The position numbers and the translations under genes were made by a program. The notes beneath the pieces were generated by a model, which was given only the letters and a program-made list of their open reading frames with translations, did no database searches and was not told the DNA's origin. Below, one piece after another: positions 1 to 6,739 of a stretch of 8,825 nucleotides of DNA (positions within the stretch are counted from its first letter, which is position 1; each line of letters begins with the position of its first letter). This stretch comes from JAHJDO01 sp030671985 [NCBI: bacterium] (lineage in GTDB: Bacteria; JAHJDO01), in the NCBI GenBank assembly GCA_030671985.1, contig DAOVHI010000054.1, positions 1-8,825 on the forward strand. Reading direction: 5' to 3'.

Positions 1-662
1 GCACCTCTAGCTCTCATAGATGTAAACGCCGCGTGCCCGGGAGTATCAATAAAAACAACATCTCTTTTATTAATATTTACTTTGTACGCTCCTATATGCT
101 GAGTAATGCTTCCTTTCTCGCCACCAGCAACATCCGCGTTTCTAATAGCGTCTAAGAGACATGTTTTTCCGTGATCTACATGACCCATTACTGTTATAAT
201 AGGAGCTCTTTCAATATCTCCCTTGGTTTTTATTTTTGTCTTAACAACAACTTCTTTTTCATCGACAGCTCTAATTAGGTTGGGATCGTAACCTAGCTCT
301 ACAGCAACTTCAACAGCAAGTTCAGGTTTAAGCGTCTGATTAACGGTAGCAAAAACGCCTTTTTCAATTAACTTCTTAATTAATGCAGGTGCGCTCACAT
401 TAATCATCGCCGCGAGTTGTCCAACAGTGATATCTGAAGGAATTGAAAGACTACGTTCCTCTGAAGAAGGCTCTTCTTTCTTTAGAGTCTTATTCTGTTC
501 CTTGAGCTTCCCTTCTTCTCTCAACATTTCGATAAAAAGGTTACATGCATCGTCCCCTACATCACTCATATGGGTTTTTACACTAACTCCCCACTTTTTG
601 AGCCCTTTTACGACCTCCTTGCTCGGCAAGCCAACTTTCTTCGCTAATTCATGAACTTTCAT
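1..662 (-). CDS. infB: Translation initiation factor IF-2, N-terminal part (3' end beyond window)
   Basis: This gene encodes the GTPase that places initiator fMet-tRNA on the 30S subunit and promotes 50S joining. About 220 residues are visible, starting at an ATG ([11 protein letters not shown]) and running off the left edge. Two IF2_N-type helical modules are seen (roughly residues 1-45 and 75-125), joined by a short charged linker. The GTPase domain follows, with G1 GHVDHGKT at residues 160-167, switch I/G2 [10 protein letters not shown] and G3 DTPGHAAF. The G domain begins near residue 155, so the N-terminal extension is much shorter than in E. coli IF2 and somewhat shorter than in Bacillus. 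The residue after the P-loop is Cys (GKTC), where Ser or Thr is usual. The gene lies 18 nt after nusA, the classical nusA-infB pairing, with no ylxR or ribosomal L7Ae-like gene between. Only a weak AGG-type ribosome site is visible, so translation may depend on coupling to nusA. The identity is secure. Confidence 0.97.
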   Translation of the reverse strand, partial: MKVHELAKKVGLPSKEVVKGLKKWGVSVKTHMSDVGDDACNLFIEMLREEGKLKEQNKTLKKEEPSSEERSLSIPSDITVGQLAAMINVSAPALIKKLIEKGVFATVNQTLKPELAVEVAVELGYDPNLIRAVDEKEVVVKTKIKTKGDIERAPIITVMGHVDHGKTCLLDAIRNADVAGGEKGSITQHIGAYKVNINKRDVVFIDTPGHAAFTSMRARG

Positions 663-680
663 TTTTTTATAAGCCTAAGT

Positions 681-1880
681 TTATTTAAGTATTTTTATTT
701 TTGCTGCTGTTTTTATTCCGATACCGGGCAATTCAAGTAAATCCTTTACTGATATCTTACTAAGCTTGCTCATCGTGTCATACCCATGAGTTTCTAAAAT
801 ACTTATTATTCCCTTACCAATACCTGGTATGCTAATTTTCTCTTTTTTCTCTTTCTTTTCATCAGCAACTATATCAATCCTGCAATCAACTAACTGTGAC
901 GTCAACTTTACATTCTGCCCTTTTTTACCGATTGCAATGGCAAGTTGATCAGGATCGACTAATATGACCGCCGCTTTGTTTTCCTCATCCAATTTCACGC
1001 TCTTTATTTCAGCTGGGGACAACGCCTTTTTAATAAAGGTTTTAATTTCTTTATCCCACCCAATAACATCGATTCTCTCACCGGCAAGTTCCTCGATAAC
1101 CGCTTTTATCCTGGTGCCTTTTATTCCAACACACGCTCCGACACAGTCAACATTTTCTTTATTACTATAAACAGCTATTTTAGTTCTGTCTCCTGCTTCT
1201 CTGGCAATAGCCTTTATTTCAATTATGCTTTGCGCAATTTCAGGAACCTCTAACTCAAGTAATCGTCTTACAAACTCCGGATGTGTTCTGGAAACAATTA
1301 TGTTAACTTTACTACCGGAATCCGTAACTTCTAAAATATATGCCCGTATTCTATCACCCTGCTTGTATCTTTCATTTTGCAAACGCTCCCTATAAGGCAT
1401 CCGAGCTTCAACGTCACCAAGGTCAATTATCACATCTCCGTGATCAAATCTATACACAATCCCATTAATTAAAGTGCCCTGTCTTTCTCTGAATTTTTCG
1501 TACAGATTGTCATTTTCTACCTCTCTTATCTTTTGCATTATTACTTGTTTTGCAGTCTGAGCCGCTATTCTGCCAAAATCATGAGGTGTTATTTCTTCAA
1601 CATATATCCCGCCGACTCTCAAGCTTTTATCTATCTTTTTTGCTTCTTTAACATCAATTTCTTTGTGTGGATCTTCTACATTACGTACAACTTTTTTTCT
1701 TAAAAACACACAAATTTCTTTCCCGTCTCCACCAATGGACACCTCAATGTCCATAAAGTTTCCTAATTTTTTTTGCGCAGCCGATAATAAAGCCGCTTCG
1801 ACAGCTTCTACAAGAATTTTCTCTTTTATGTTCTTCTCTTTACAAAGCGCCGTTATAATCCCCAAAATTTCTTTATTCAT
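681..1880 (-). CDS. nusA: Transcription termination/antitermination factor NusA
   Basis: NusA binds RNA polymerase and nascent RNA and modulates pausing, intrinsic termination and antitermination. The 399-residue product has the full architecture: an RNAP-binding N-terminal domain (about 1-125), an S1 domain (about 132-200), KH1 with GACVGIKGTR at 248-257, and KH2 with IAIGKKGQNV at 315-324. After a Lys/Glu-rich linker comes a C-terminal helix-hairpin-helix tail (about 349-399) with two turns, IPGIGKG and LPGIGIKTAAKI. It is longer than Bacillus NusA, which stops after KH2, and shorter than E. coli NusA, which carries two acidic repeats. The ATG start is supported by the family-typical opening MNKEILGIITALCKEK and an AGGGG ribosome site 6 nt upstream. 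infB follows after 18 nt. Upstream lies an STT3-like membrane protein gene rather than the usual rimP. A candidate promoter and a leader hairpin lie in the preceding gap. Confidence 0.98.
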   Translation of the reverse strand: MNKEILGIITALCKEKNIKEKILVEAVEAALLSAAQKKLGNFMDIEVSIGGDGKEICVFLRKKVVRNVEDPHKEIDVKEAKKIDKSLRVGGIYVEEITPHDFGRIAAQTAKQVIMQKIREVENDNLYEKFRERQGTLINGIVYRFDHGDVIIDLGDVEARMPYRERLQNERYKQGDRIRAYILEVTDSGSKVNIIVSRTHPEFVRRLLELEVPEIAQSIIEIKAIAREAGDRTKIAVYSNKENVDCVGACVGIKGTRIKAVIEELAGERIDVIGWDKEIKTFIKKALSPAEIKSVKLDEENKAAVILVDPDQLAIAIGKKGQNVKLTSQLVDCRIDIVADEKKEKKEKISIPGIGKGIISILETHGYDTMSKLSKISVKDLLELPGIGIKTAAKIKILK

Positions 1881-1886
1881 GATAAT

Positions 1887-1891
1887 CCCCT
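1887..1891 (-). promoter_or_regulatory. Ribosome binding site of nusA
   Basis: AGGGG lies 6 nt upstream of the nusA ATG. It supports the chosen start, and it lies only about 10 nt downstream of the leader hairpin. Confidence 0.7.
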
Positions 1892-1900
1892 ACCAACAAC

Positions 1901-1931
1901 AAAGAGTGGGGAAACTTATTACCCACTCCTC
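1901..1931 (-). promoter_or_regulatory. Hairpin in the nusA leader, possible attenuator or weak terminator
   Basis: On the minus strand, GAGTGGG (1928-1922) pairs perfectly with CCCACTC (1910-1904) around an 11-nt loop. In RNA the stem can be extended by G-U, A-U and G-U pairs (1929-1931 with 1903-1901), giving about 10 pairs. The sequence after the perfect stem reads TTTGTTGTTGG, which is U-rich but interrupted by G. The hairpin lies between the candidate promoter and the nusA ribosome site. It could therefore act as an intrinsic terminator for readthrough from upstream, or as a leader attenuator. The inverted repeat is seen directly; the function is inferred. Confidence 0.45.
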
Positions 1932-1958
1932 TCTATTTGCCGGGTTGCTTATGGAACT

Positions 1959-1987
1959 TTTATATCACAACTTAGGAGACCTTGCAA
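1959..1987 (-). promoter_or_regulatory. Candidate sigma70-type promoter for nusA-infB
   Basis: On the minus strand, TTGCAA (1987-1982, 4 of 6 to the -35 consensus) is followed after exactly 17 nt by TATAAA (1964-1959, 5 of 6 to the -10 consensus). Transcription would start near 1952, giving a nusA leader of about 70 nt that contains the hairpin at 1901-1931. The promoter overlaps the last codons of the STT3-like gene. AT-rich DNA produces such matches by chance, so this is a moderate call. Confidence 0.4.
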
Positions 1988-3860
1988 GAAATTTGTCAAT
2001 AGCCTTTCTTATATTCTCTTCACTTTCAATCTCCTCTTCTGTAAATATCTTATAAACTCTGTAATACCTATTCTTATATTTTAATTTAAACTTTTTCAGT
2101 TCTTCAGGTTTGAATTCAAGTTTAAAAGCAGTTACCGCCTCATCAAATTTTAAATTACCTGTTATATATCTCCATGAATATACGCCACTAGTAATATAAG
2201 TTCCCATTGTATAAACAAGATAATCTGTGTCCCTATCCCTGCAAAATCTCCATAAATCAGTTTCGTTTCTTGAAAACATTGAATACATATAATCCTTTAT
2301 TTTAGCCCTTATATCATCTGATTCTACTTTCGCATGAATTAATACAGGTCTGTCCGCATACAGTCTAATAAATCCTGCTATTGAGAAGTTTGTTGCGATA
2401 GGACTATCTTCATGGGTGTTCTCCTCAATCCATTCGCACACACTCATTAAAGAAGAAGGGTGCTTAATAAATCCAACTCTTTTGCAAATATGCGTTGTTT
2501 TCATGTATTCAAATGGCAGAAACACAAGAAGCAAAGCCGTAACCAGATTAATTGCCTTTGATTTTGGTATGTATTTATATATGAGAGAAATGGAGCAACA
2601 TAGGAAGAAGATTAGAAACACCCTCATTCTTGCAAAGAGAAGGTAGAATATCAAAAATAAAAGAGTCAAAGATATCAGAAGAATGTCTTCCTTTACTGAA
2701 TTCCCCCTCCTGTATTCCTTGCAAAATAAAATAAAGGCTGTGATCCCAATAAGAAGTGTTGAACTAAAAAACACCACTATTTCTACAAAGGAAGGACTAA
2801 TATCGGCAGGTAACCACATAAAATTTACATCAAAAGGCAAAAGAGCCGGATTAGTCGGTTTTACTCCTAAGAATCTGAGTTTGTAGAAAAATAGAGACGT
2901 TATATGAGAGTATGTACTAAACTGGTTTTTTAGCACAAAAGAACTAATAATCTCTAAAAAAATGAATACACCAAAAAGCAATAATAACGCTTTTAGCCGA
3001 TTTAATCTCTTTATTTTCATCACGAAAGCAATTGCAACTGTAGAATACCCAAAAAGCATCGCATGGCTGTAGAGAAACTTTATCTCCATAAGTCTGGGAT
3101 TTGTAAAACCTGCAAACACCATAAATAAAAAACTTATGAAAACGAATTCTAAATAATTCAAACTGCTTTTACCGCATATAATTAAAAACACTGCTGAACC
3201 AAATAAAATTCCTAAATAGAGCTGGGTAAGATCCCATGATATAACAGCAATATAGAGCAATAATCCGGCCAAAATTGATAGAGAAAGCCTTGTTTTGTAT
3301 CTAGGCTGTTTTGGAATAAAAAACAACAAACTCAAATTAAGAAATATAAGCGGTAAAGCAAAAGTCTGTTTTAGAAAAATCTCTCCTGTAGTTTCAATTA
3401 CAGAAGGAAGCATTACACCATAATATGCTGAAGAAATTAGAGCTGCAATCTGATTTTCGGAGATACTATATGCCAATATAAAAATCGCAATTATACTCAA
3501 TGAAAAAAGCAAAGGAACTATGTGTCTTATAAAACAAATGAGGGCAGGCGCAAGACCTGCACCTACATCGGTTTTTGCAAGATTTAGGAATCTATACAGA
3601 TACCCGTAGAAATACTCCATGAAAACAAAATTCCTTTTACGGATATTAATGCCTTCAGGATGCTGTATTTTATTGTCCATAACGGGCAGGCTGCCCGTCT
3701 CGGTAATGATTTTAGTGCATATAAGATGCTGAGCGGATTCGTTAGAAAAAGGAAGAGAGCCGCAATTGTCTATCCTGTGTTGTAATATCTGAAATCTAAT
3801 GAAGACTGAGACGAAATACAAGAGAAATATGGCAAGAACAATTTTTAATTTAGAACTCAT
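1965..3860 (-). CDS. Divergent STT3/GT-C-like multi-pass membrane protein
   Basis: The 631-residue protein has an N-terminal membrane anchor (about 5-22), a polar loop, roughly ten further hydrophobic segments up to about residue 455, and a soluble C-terminal domain (about 465-631). The layout matches GT-C glycosyltransferases of the STT3/PglB oligosaccharyltransferase superfamily. The first loop reads SNESAQHL (39-46), then TETGSLPVMDN (53-63) and HPEG (67-70). This resembles the acidic, Tyr/His and 'GxLPxxDP...xPEG' pattern of STT3 first loops, with E41 and D62 as candidate metal or acidic residues. The C-terminal stretch PIATNFSIAGFIRLYADRPVL occupies the place of the STT3 WWDYG region, but the WWDYG motif itself is absent. 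Substrate and acceptor are therefore unknown, and it could be a lipid-linked sugar transferase of another kind. It starts 14 nt after rho, lacks a clear ribosome site, and sits between rho and nusA. Residues 99-107 come from a palindromic repeat. Confidence 0.75.
   Translation of the reverse strand: MSSKLKIVLAIFLLYFVSVFIRFQILQHRIDNCGSLPFSNESAQHLICTKIITETGSLPVMDNKIQHPEGINIRKRNFVFMEYFYGYLYRFLNLAKTDVGAGLAPALICFIRHIVPLLFSLSIIAIFILAYSISENQIAALISSAYYGVMLPSVIETTGEIFLKQTFALPLIFLNLSLLFFIPKQPRYKTRLSLSILAGLLLYIAVISWDLTQLYLGILFGSAVFLIICGKSSLNYLEFVFISFLFMVFAGFTNPRLMEIKFLYSHAMLFGYSTVAIAFVMKIKRLNRLKALLLLFGVFIFLEIISSFVLKNQFSTYSHITSLFFYKLRFLGVKPTNPALLPFDVNFMWLPADISPSFVEIVVFFSSTLLIGITAFILFCKEYRRGNSVKEDILLISLTLLFLIFYLLFARMRVFLIFFLCCSISLIYKYIPKSKAINLVTALLLVFLPFEYMKTTHICKRVGFIKHPSSLMSVCEWIEENTHEDSPIATNFSIAGFIRLYADRPVLIHAKVESDDIRAKIKDYMYSMFSRNETDLWRFCRDRDTDYLVYTMGTYITSGVYSWRYITGNLKFDEAVTAFKLEFKPEELKKFKLKYKNRYYRVYKIFTEEEIESEENIRKAIDKFLARSPKL
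3542..3566. repeat. GC-rich palindromic repeat-like element inside the STT3-like gene
   Basis: GCAGG (3544-3548) and CCTGC (3556-3560) form a hairpin with a 7-nt loop. The stem extends by GG/CC (3542-3543 with 3562-3563) around one bulged A. On the minus strand it reads in frame as VGAGLAPAL, residues 99-107 of the protein, in a loop between hydrophobic segments. It is markedly more GC-rich than the surrounding gene. From memory, very similar VGAGL(A/P)PA peptides occur in unrelated proteins of several uncultivated bacteria as translated dispersed repeats; this could not be verified here. Confidence 0.5.
3682..3698. repeat. 17-bp perfect-arm palindrome inside the STT3-like gene
   Basis: ACGGGCAG (3682-3689) and CTGCCCGT (3691-3698) are perfect 8-bp arms around one central base. 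The element is GC-rich in an AT-rich gene and shares the GGGCAGG core with the element 140 bp away at 3542-3566. On the minus strand it encodes TGSLPV in the first loop of the protein. That peptide fits the STT3-like pattern, so the palindrome may be coincidental or may be an assimilated repeat. Confidence 0.4.
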
Positions 3861-3874
3861 AATTAAAAATTAAT

Positions 3875-5143
3875 TTACACCTCAATCCGATTCATGGTAT
3901 CAATGAATTTTCTATTTGTTTTTGCCTTTTTTAATTTATCAATCAAAAACTCCATCCTTTCTGTCACGCCCATTGAAATCAACACCTTACGCAATAACCA
4001 AATCTTGCTCAGATCTTTTTGCTCTATTAACAGGTCTTCTTTCCTGGTTCCTGAACGTTCAATATCAATCGCAGGAAAAACCCTCCTATCCACAAGACGA
4101 CGATCCAAATGAATTTCCATATTTCCAGTTGCTTTAAATTCCTCAAAAATCACATCATCCATCCTGCTTCCTGTATCGATCAGCGCTGTTGCTATTATTG
4201 AAAGACTTCCTCCTTCTTCTATTTTTCTGGCAGCGGCAAAAAATCGCTTTGGCTTATGAAGAGCATTAGAGTCCACACCTCCTGAGAGAATTTTCCCACT
4301 GTGCGGCACCAGTATATTATATGCCCTGGCAAGCCTTGTAATGCTGTCAAGCAATATAACTACATCTTTTTTGCCTTCAACTAATCTTTTTGCTTTCTCA
4401 ATCACCATTTCAGCAACCTGCACATGACGTTCCGGAGGTTCGTCAAAAGTTGAACTTATTACCTCTCCATTAACAGAACGCTGCATGTCTGTGACCTCTT
4501 CAGGCCGTTCATCTATCAACAACACTATTAAAACCACTTCCGGATGATTTTTTGAAACACTATTCGCTATTTTCTTAAGCATCACAGTCTTCCCTGCCCT
4601 TGGCGGAGATACTATTAATCCTCTTTGTCCCTTTCCTATGGGAGACAAAATATCCATGACTCTCATAGATATTGCATCAGGGTCTGTTTCAAGCACAATT
4701 CTCGGCTGCGGAAAAATCGGAGTAAGTCGATCAAATTTAATTTTTTTCCTTGCAATCTCCGGGTCTTCAGAATTTACTTTTTCTATCTTAAGTAAAGCAA
4801 AATATTTTTCCCCTTCTTTTGGCGGTCTGATCTCTCCTAATATCTTGTCACCTGTACGAAGACTAAAACGACGTATCTGCGACGGAGAGATATAAATATC
4901 ATCAGGACATGGAAGATAATTGTAGTCTGATGACCTCAAGAACCCAAATCCTTCATTTAATACCTCAAGAACTCCTTCTCCGTAAATATGTCCACTTTTT
5001 TTCGCATGTTCTCTGGCAACTTTTAAAATCAGTTCCTGTTTGGGCAGAATAGTATAATCTTTTATTTCAAGTTCTTTAGCCATTTCCTGAACTTTTTCAA
5101 TACTCATCCTTTTAAGTTCTATAACATTCAAACGTTTATTCAT
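3875..5143 (-). CDS. rho: Transcription termination factor Rho
   Basis: Rho is the hexameric RNA-dependent ATPase/helicase that ends transcription of untranslated RNA. The 422-residue product is full length (E. coli Rho has 419). The N-terminal helical Rho_N module spans about 5-45. The cold-shock-like primary RNA-binding domain (about 52-120) carries [13 protein letters not shown] and [13 protein letters not shown]. The ATPase domain has Walker A PPRAGKT (180-186), [12 protein letters not shown] (211-222), Walker B VVILLD (261-266), the [16 protein letters not shown] and [15 protein letters not shown] regions around the Q-loop, and the arginine-finger segment SGTRKED (364-370). No extra insertion domain is present between the N-terminal module and the RNA-binding domain, unlike many actinobacterial Rhos. 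A strong ribosome site sits 7 nt before the ATG, and the first 8 nt overlap the end of coaE, implying cotranscription and coupled translation. All catalytic signatures are intact. Confidence 0.99.
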   Translation of the reverse strand: MNKRLNVIELKRMSIEKVQEMAKELEIKDYTILPKQELILKVAREHAKKSGHIYGEGVLEVLNEGFGFLRSSDYNYLPCPDDIYISPSQIRRFSLRTGDKILGEIRPPKEGEKYFALLKIEKVNSEDPEIARKKIKFDRLTPIFPQPRIVLETDPDAISMRVMDILSPIGKGQRGLIVSPPRAGKTVMLKKIANSVSKNHPEVVLIVLLIDERPEEVTDMQRSVNGEVISSTFDEPPERHVQVAEMVIEKAKRLVEGKKDVVILLDSITRLARAYNILVPHSGKILSGGVDSNALHKPKRFFAAARKIEEGGSLSIIATALIDTGSRMDDVIFEEFKATGNMEIHLDRRLVDRRVFPAIDIERSGTRKEDLLIEQKDLSKIWLLRKVLISMGVTERMEFLIDKLKKAKTNRKFIDTMNRIEV

Positions 5144-5756
5144 TGCATAACTCCTTCCATATTTTTTTGACTTGTTTTTCTGTTTCTTCTAATTCGTTAT
5201 TGTTATTAATTACAAAATCGGCAAATTTTTCCTTTTCTTTTATTGGCAGCTGCGCGTCTATTCTTCGGCAAGCTTCCGACTTAGTTAAAGATGATCTTGC
5301 TCTTAATCTTGCTATCTGATTCTCTATACTTGCAGAAACTACTATTAACTTATCAACAAGCGAGATAGCTTCTGCCTCTACAATAAGAGGCGCATTAATA
5401 ATAACTACGCCCTTACTATCATTGCGAACTCCGGCTGAGTGTCGAAACGAAGCAATCTTATCTTTTATGATCCTGATAATTTCCGGATGCATTATACGAT
5501 TAAGACACTCCAGCTTCTTTCTGTCTTTAAAAACAATATCCGCCAAACTTTTTTTATCAATCGTCCCTGAGTTATTAAGAATACCCTTTCCAAATAAGCT
5601 AACTATTTTAGTAAAAATATTATTTCCACTAATTTCAGCATTTATTAGGTCATTTGCAATTTTATCCGCATCTATTATCTTCGCGCCAAGATCATTAAAC
5701 ATTACGGCTACTGTATTTTTCCCTGAAGCAATTCCACCTGTCAGCCCAACTACCAT
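5136..5756 (-). CDS. coaE: Dephospho-CoA kinase
   Basis: CoaE phosphorylates the 3'-hydroxyl of the ribose of dephospho-CoA, the last step of coenzyme A synthesis, in the cytoplasm. From the chosen ATG the product has 206 residues. It has P-loop GGIASGKNT (7-15), IIDADKIA (27-34), the HPEI segment (90-93), NAPLIVEAE (121-129) in the lid region, and [22 protein letters not shown] near the C-terminus. The Ser usually following the P-loop Lys is Asn here. The ATG at 5756 starts the family-typical [12 protein letters not shown] at 5762 with GGAAA 4 nt upstream is a credible alternative, while a TTG at 5801 would add 15 charged residues without a ribosome site. Residues 100-113 ([14 protein letters not shown]) are encoded by an in-frame palindromic repeat, a likely insertion between conserved blocks. 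The gene follows the exonuclease by 62 nt and overlaps rho by 8 nt. Confidence 0.93.
   Translation of the reverse strand: MVVGLTGGIASGKNTVAVMFNDLGAKIIDADKIANDLINAEISGNNIFTKIVSLFGKGILNNSGTIDKKSLADIVFKDRKKLECLNRIMHPEIIRIIKDKIASFRHSAGVRNDSKGVVIINAPLIVEAEAISLVDKLIVVSASIENQIARLRARSSLTKSEACRRIDAQLPIKEKEKFADFVINNNNELEETEKQVKKIWKELCNE
5151..5158 (-). promoter_or_regulatory. Strong ribosome binding site of rho
   Basis: GGAAGGAG lies 7 nt upstream of the rho ATG, inside the last codons of coaE. It fixes the rho start and is the best Shine-Dalgarno sequence in the window. Confidence 0.8.
5420..5457. repeat. In-frame palindromic repeat element within coaE
   Basis: The outer arms ATTG (5421-5424) and CAAT (5453-5456) enclose an inner hairpin. 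In it, CGA-ACTC (5425-5427 and 5428-5431) pairs with GAGT-TCG (5437-5440 and 5442-5444), with one bulged G and a 5-nt loop. The plus-strand ends, CATTGCGA and ACGAAGCAATC, match the ends I recall for a widespread dispersed repeat family in several bacterial phyla (CATTGCGAG...GAAGCAATC). The element is in frame with coaE on the minus strand and encodes residues 100-113. The boundaries are approximate, and copy number cannot be judged from one window. Confidence 0.65.
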
Positions 5757-5818
5757 TAACACGTAATTTCCAATTATTTTTTCGTTTCTCTTTATTCTCA
5801 ATAGAATATAAGGATGAG

Positions 5819-6682
5819 TTAGGTCAAAATCAGTTTATTAAACCCCAACTCTGCAAAAAGTCTGTTAACTTTGCTTTTATTAAAATCCACGCTGTAAACT
5901 TTCGCGGCACAATCCTCCCAGCATATTCTGATAGGAACATCTGTTTTTAGACAAACCAGTTTTCTGCTTAATTCTGCTTGATGAGAGAACTGGTTCAAGT
6001 TTTTCCTAATCTTTTCGCCGTGTATTTTATCTGTATTTTTTAAAACCCCATCCAGATCACCGAACTGCTTAACTAGTTTTGATGCTGTTTTTTCTCCAAT
6101 TCCCGGAACTCCAGGAATATTATCAGAGCTGTCCCCTCCAAGAGCCGCAATATCGACTAGTTTTTCAGGTTCAACACCATATTTTTCATAAACTCTCTTT
6201 CTATCAAAAACAGCGTCTTTCTTGGCAGAACGTATTACTCGAATATTGTCAGTTATAATCTGCAGAAGATCTTTATCCGGACTCATAACAAATACGTCAA
6301 ATACATTCTTTTCTCCCTCTTTAGCAAGAGTAGCAATAATATCATCCGCCTCATATCCCCCAAGCTCAAAGATAGGGATATTAAAAGCGCGTATAACTTC
6401 TTTAATGATTGGAAACTGGATAATCAGCTCATCCGGCATTTTAGGACGATTTGCTTTATAAGAAGCAAATTCCTTGTGCCTGAAGGTAGGTTCCGGCAGA
6501 TCAAAAACTATTCCAATATAATCCAACCTTTCTCTGCGTAATATTTTTAGAAGACTTACAGTGAATCCATATACAGCATTTGTCGGCAGCCCTTCCCTCG
6601 TCTTAAGATCCTTTATAGCGTAAAAAGACCTGTAGGCATACGAATTACCATCTATAAGATATAGAGTTTTTTTCTGATTCAT
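5819..6682 (-). CDS. Stand-alone 5'-3' exonuclease (DNA polymerase I N-terminal domain family)
   Basis: This 287-residue protein matches the FEN-like 5'-nuclease domain of DNA polymerase I, which removes RNA primers and flaps during lagging-strand synthesis and repair. The metal-binding acidic set is intact: LIDGN (D11), VFDLPEPTFRH (D61), YKANRPKMP (75-83), GYEADD (E111, D113, D114), SPDKD (D136, D138) and GDSSDN (D183, D186). The helix-hairpin-helix segment GVPGIGEKTASKL follows. The product ends after the LKTDVPI segment and a short tail, where Pol I would continue into its 3'-5' exonuclease and polymerase domains. No polymerase remnant is seen in the 62 nt before coaE, so this is either a natural single-domain nuclease or the surviving part of an old polA. 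The ATG start fits the family (LYLIDGNSYAYR), but no clear ribosome site precedes it. It lies 57 nt after the secretin gene. Confidence 0.93.
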   Translation of the reverse strand: MNQKKTLYLIDGNSYAYRSFYAIKDLKTREGLPTNAVYGFTVSLLKILRRERLDYIGIVFDLPEPTFRHKEFASYKANRPKMPDELIIQFPIIKEVIRAFNIPIFELGGYEADDIIATLAKEGEKNVFDVFVMSPDKDLLQIITDNIRVIRSAKKDAVFDRKRVYEKYGVEPEKLVDIAALGGDSSDNIPGVPGIGEKTASKLVKQFGDLDGVLKNTDKIHGEKIRKNLNQFSHQAELSRKLVCLKTDVPIRICWEDCAAKVYSVDFNKSKVNRLFAELGFNKLILT

Positions 6683-6739
6683 TTAAGAATTAATAACTGA
6701 TTGAAAATTAGAAATTAAGAACTTTCTTTACAGTGTGTC
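6683..6739. other. Very AT-rich gap between secretin and exonuclease genes
   Basis: The 57-nt gap is almost pure A/T over 6683-6722. It contains TTAAGAA twice in direct orientation (6683-6689 and 6715-6721) and the runs GAAAATTA and GAAATTA. No terminator hairpin with a T-tract, no clear promoter and no ribosome site could be supported. It may hold a decayed AT-rich micro-repeat or an upstream activating stretch. Confidence 0.4.

Noticed and set aside
1904-1915. GTGGGGAA on the plus strand resembling an MraZ operator repeat
   Set aside because: Only one copy is present, without the spaced direct repeats of MraZ boxes, and no mraZ or division gene is nearby; the bases are better explained as one arm of the leader hairpin.
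3861-3874. AATTAAAAATTAAT between rho and the STT3-like gene as a promoter or repeat
   Set aside because: The 14-bp stretch is too short and low in complexity to distinguish from AT-rich background.
3894-4137. Plus-strand open frames opposite rho, and similar ones opposite the other genes
   Set aside because: All lie antisense to strongly conserved coding sequence, have no recognisable motifs or ribosome sites, and are expected by-products of minus-strand codon use.
5757-5801. Longer coaE starting at a TTG at 5801
   Set aside because: It adds a charged extension absent from the family, has no ribosome site, and overlaps the AT-rich inverted repeat; ATG 5756 or GTG 5762 fits better.
5793-5808. 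TATTCT/AGAATA inverted repeat between exonuclease and coaE as a terminator
   Set aside because: The stem has only 6 A/T-dominated pairs and is not followed by a T-tract on either strand; it would be weak.
5757-5818. Frameshifted remainder of a polymerase domain after the exonuclease stop
   Set aside because: Only 62 nt separate the genes and no polymerase motif is readable in any frame.
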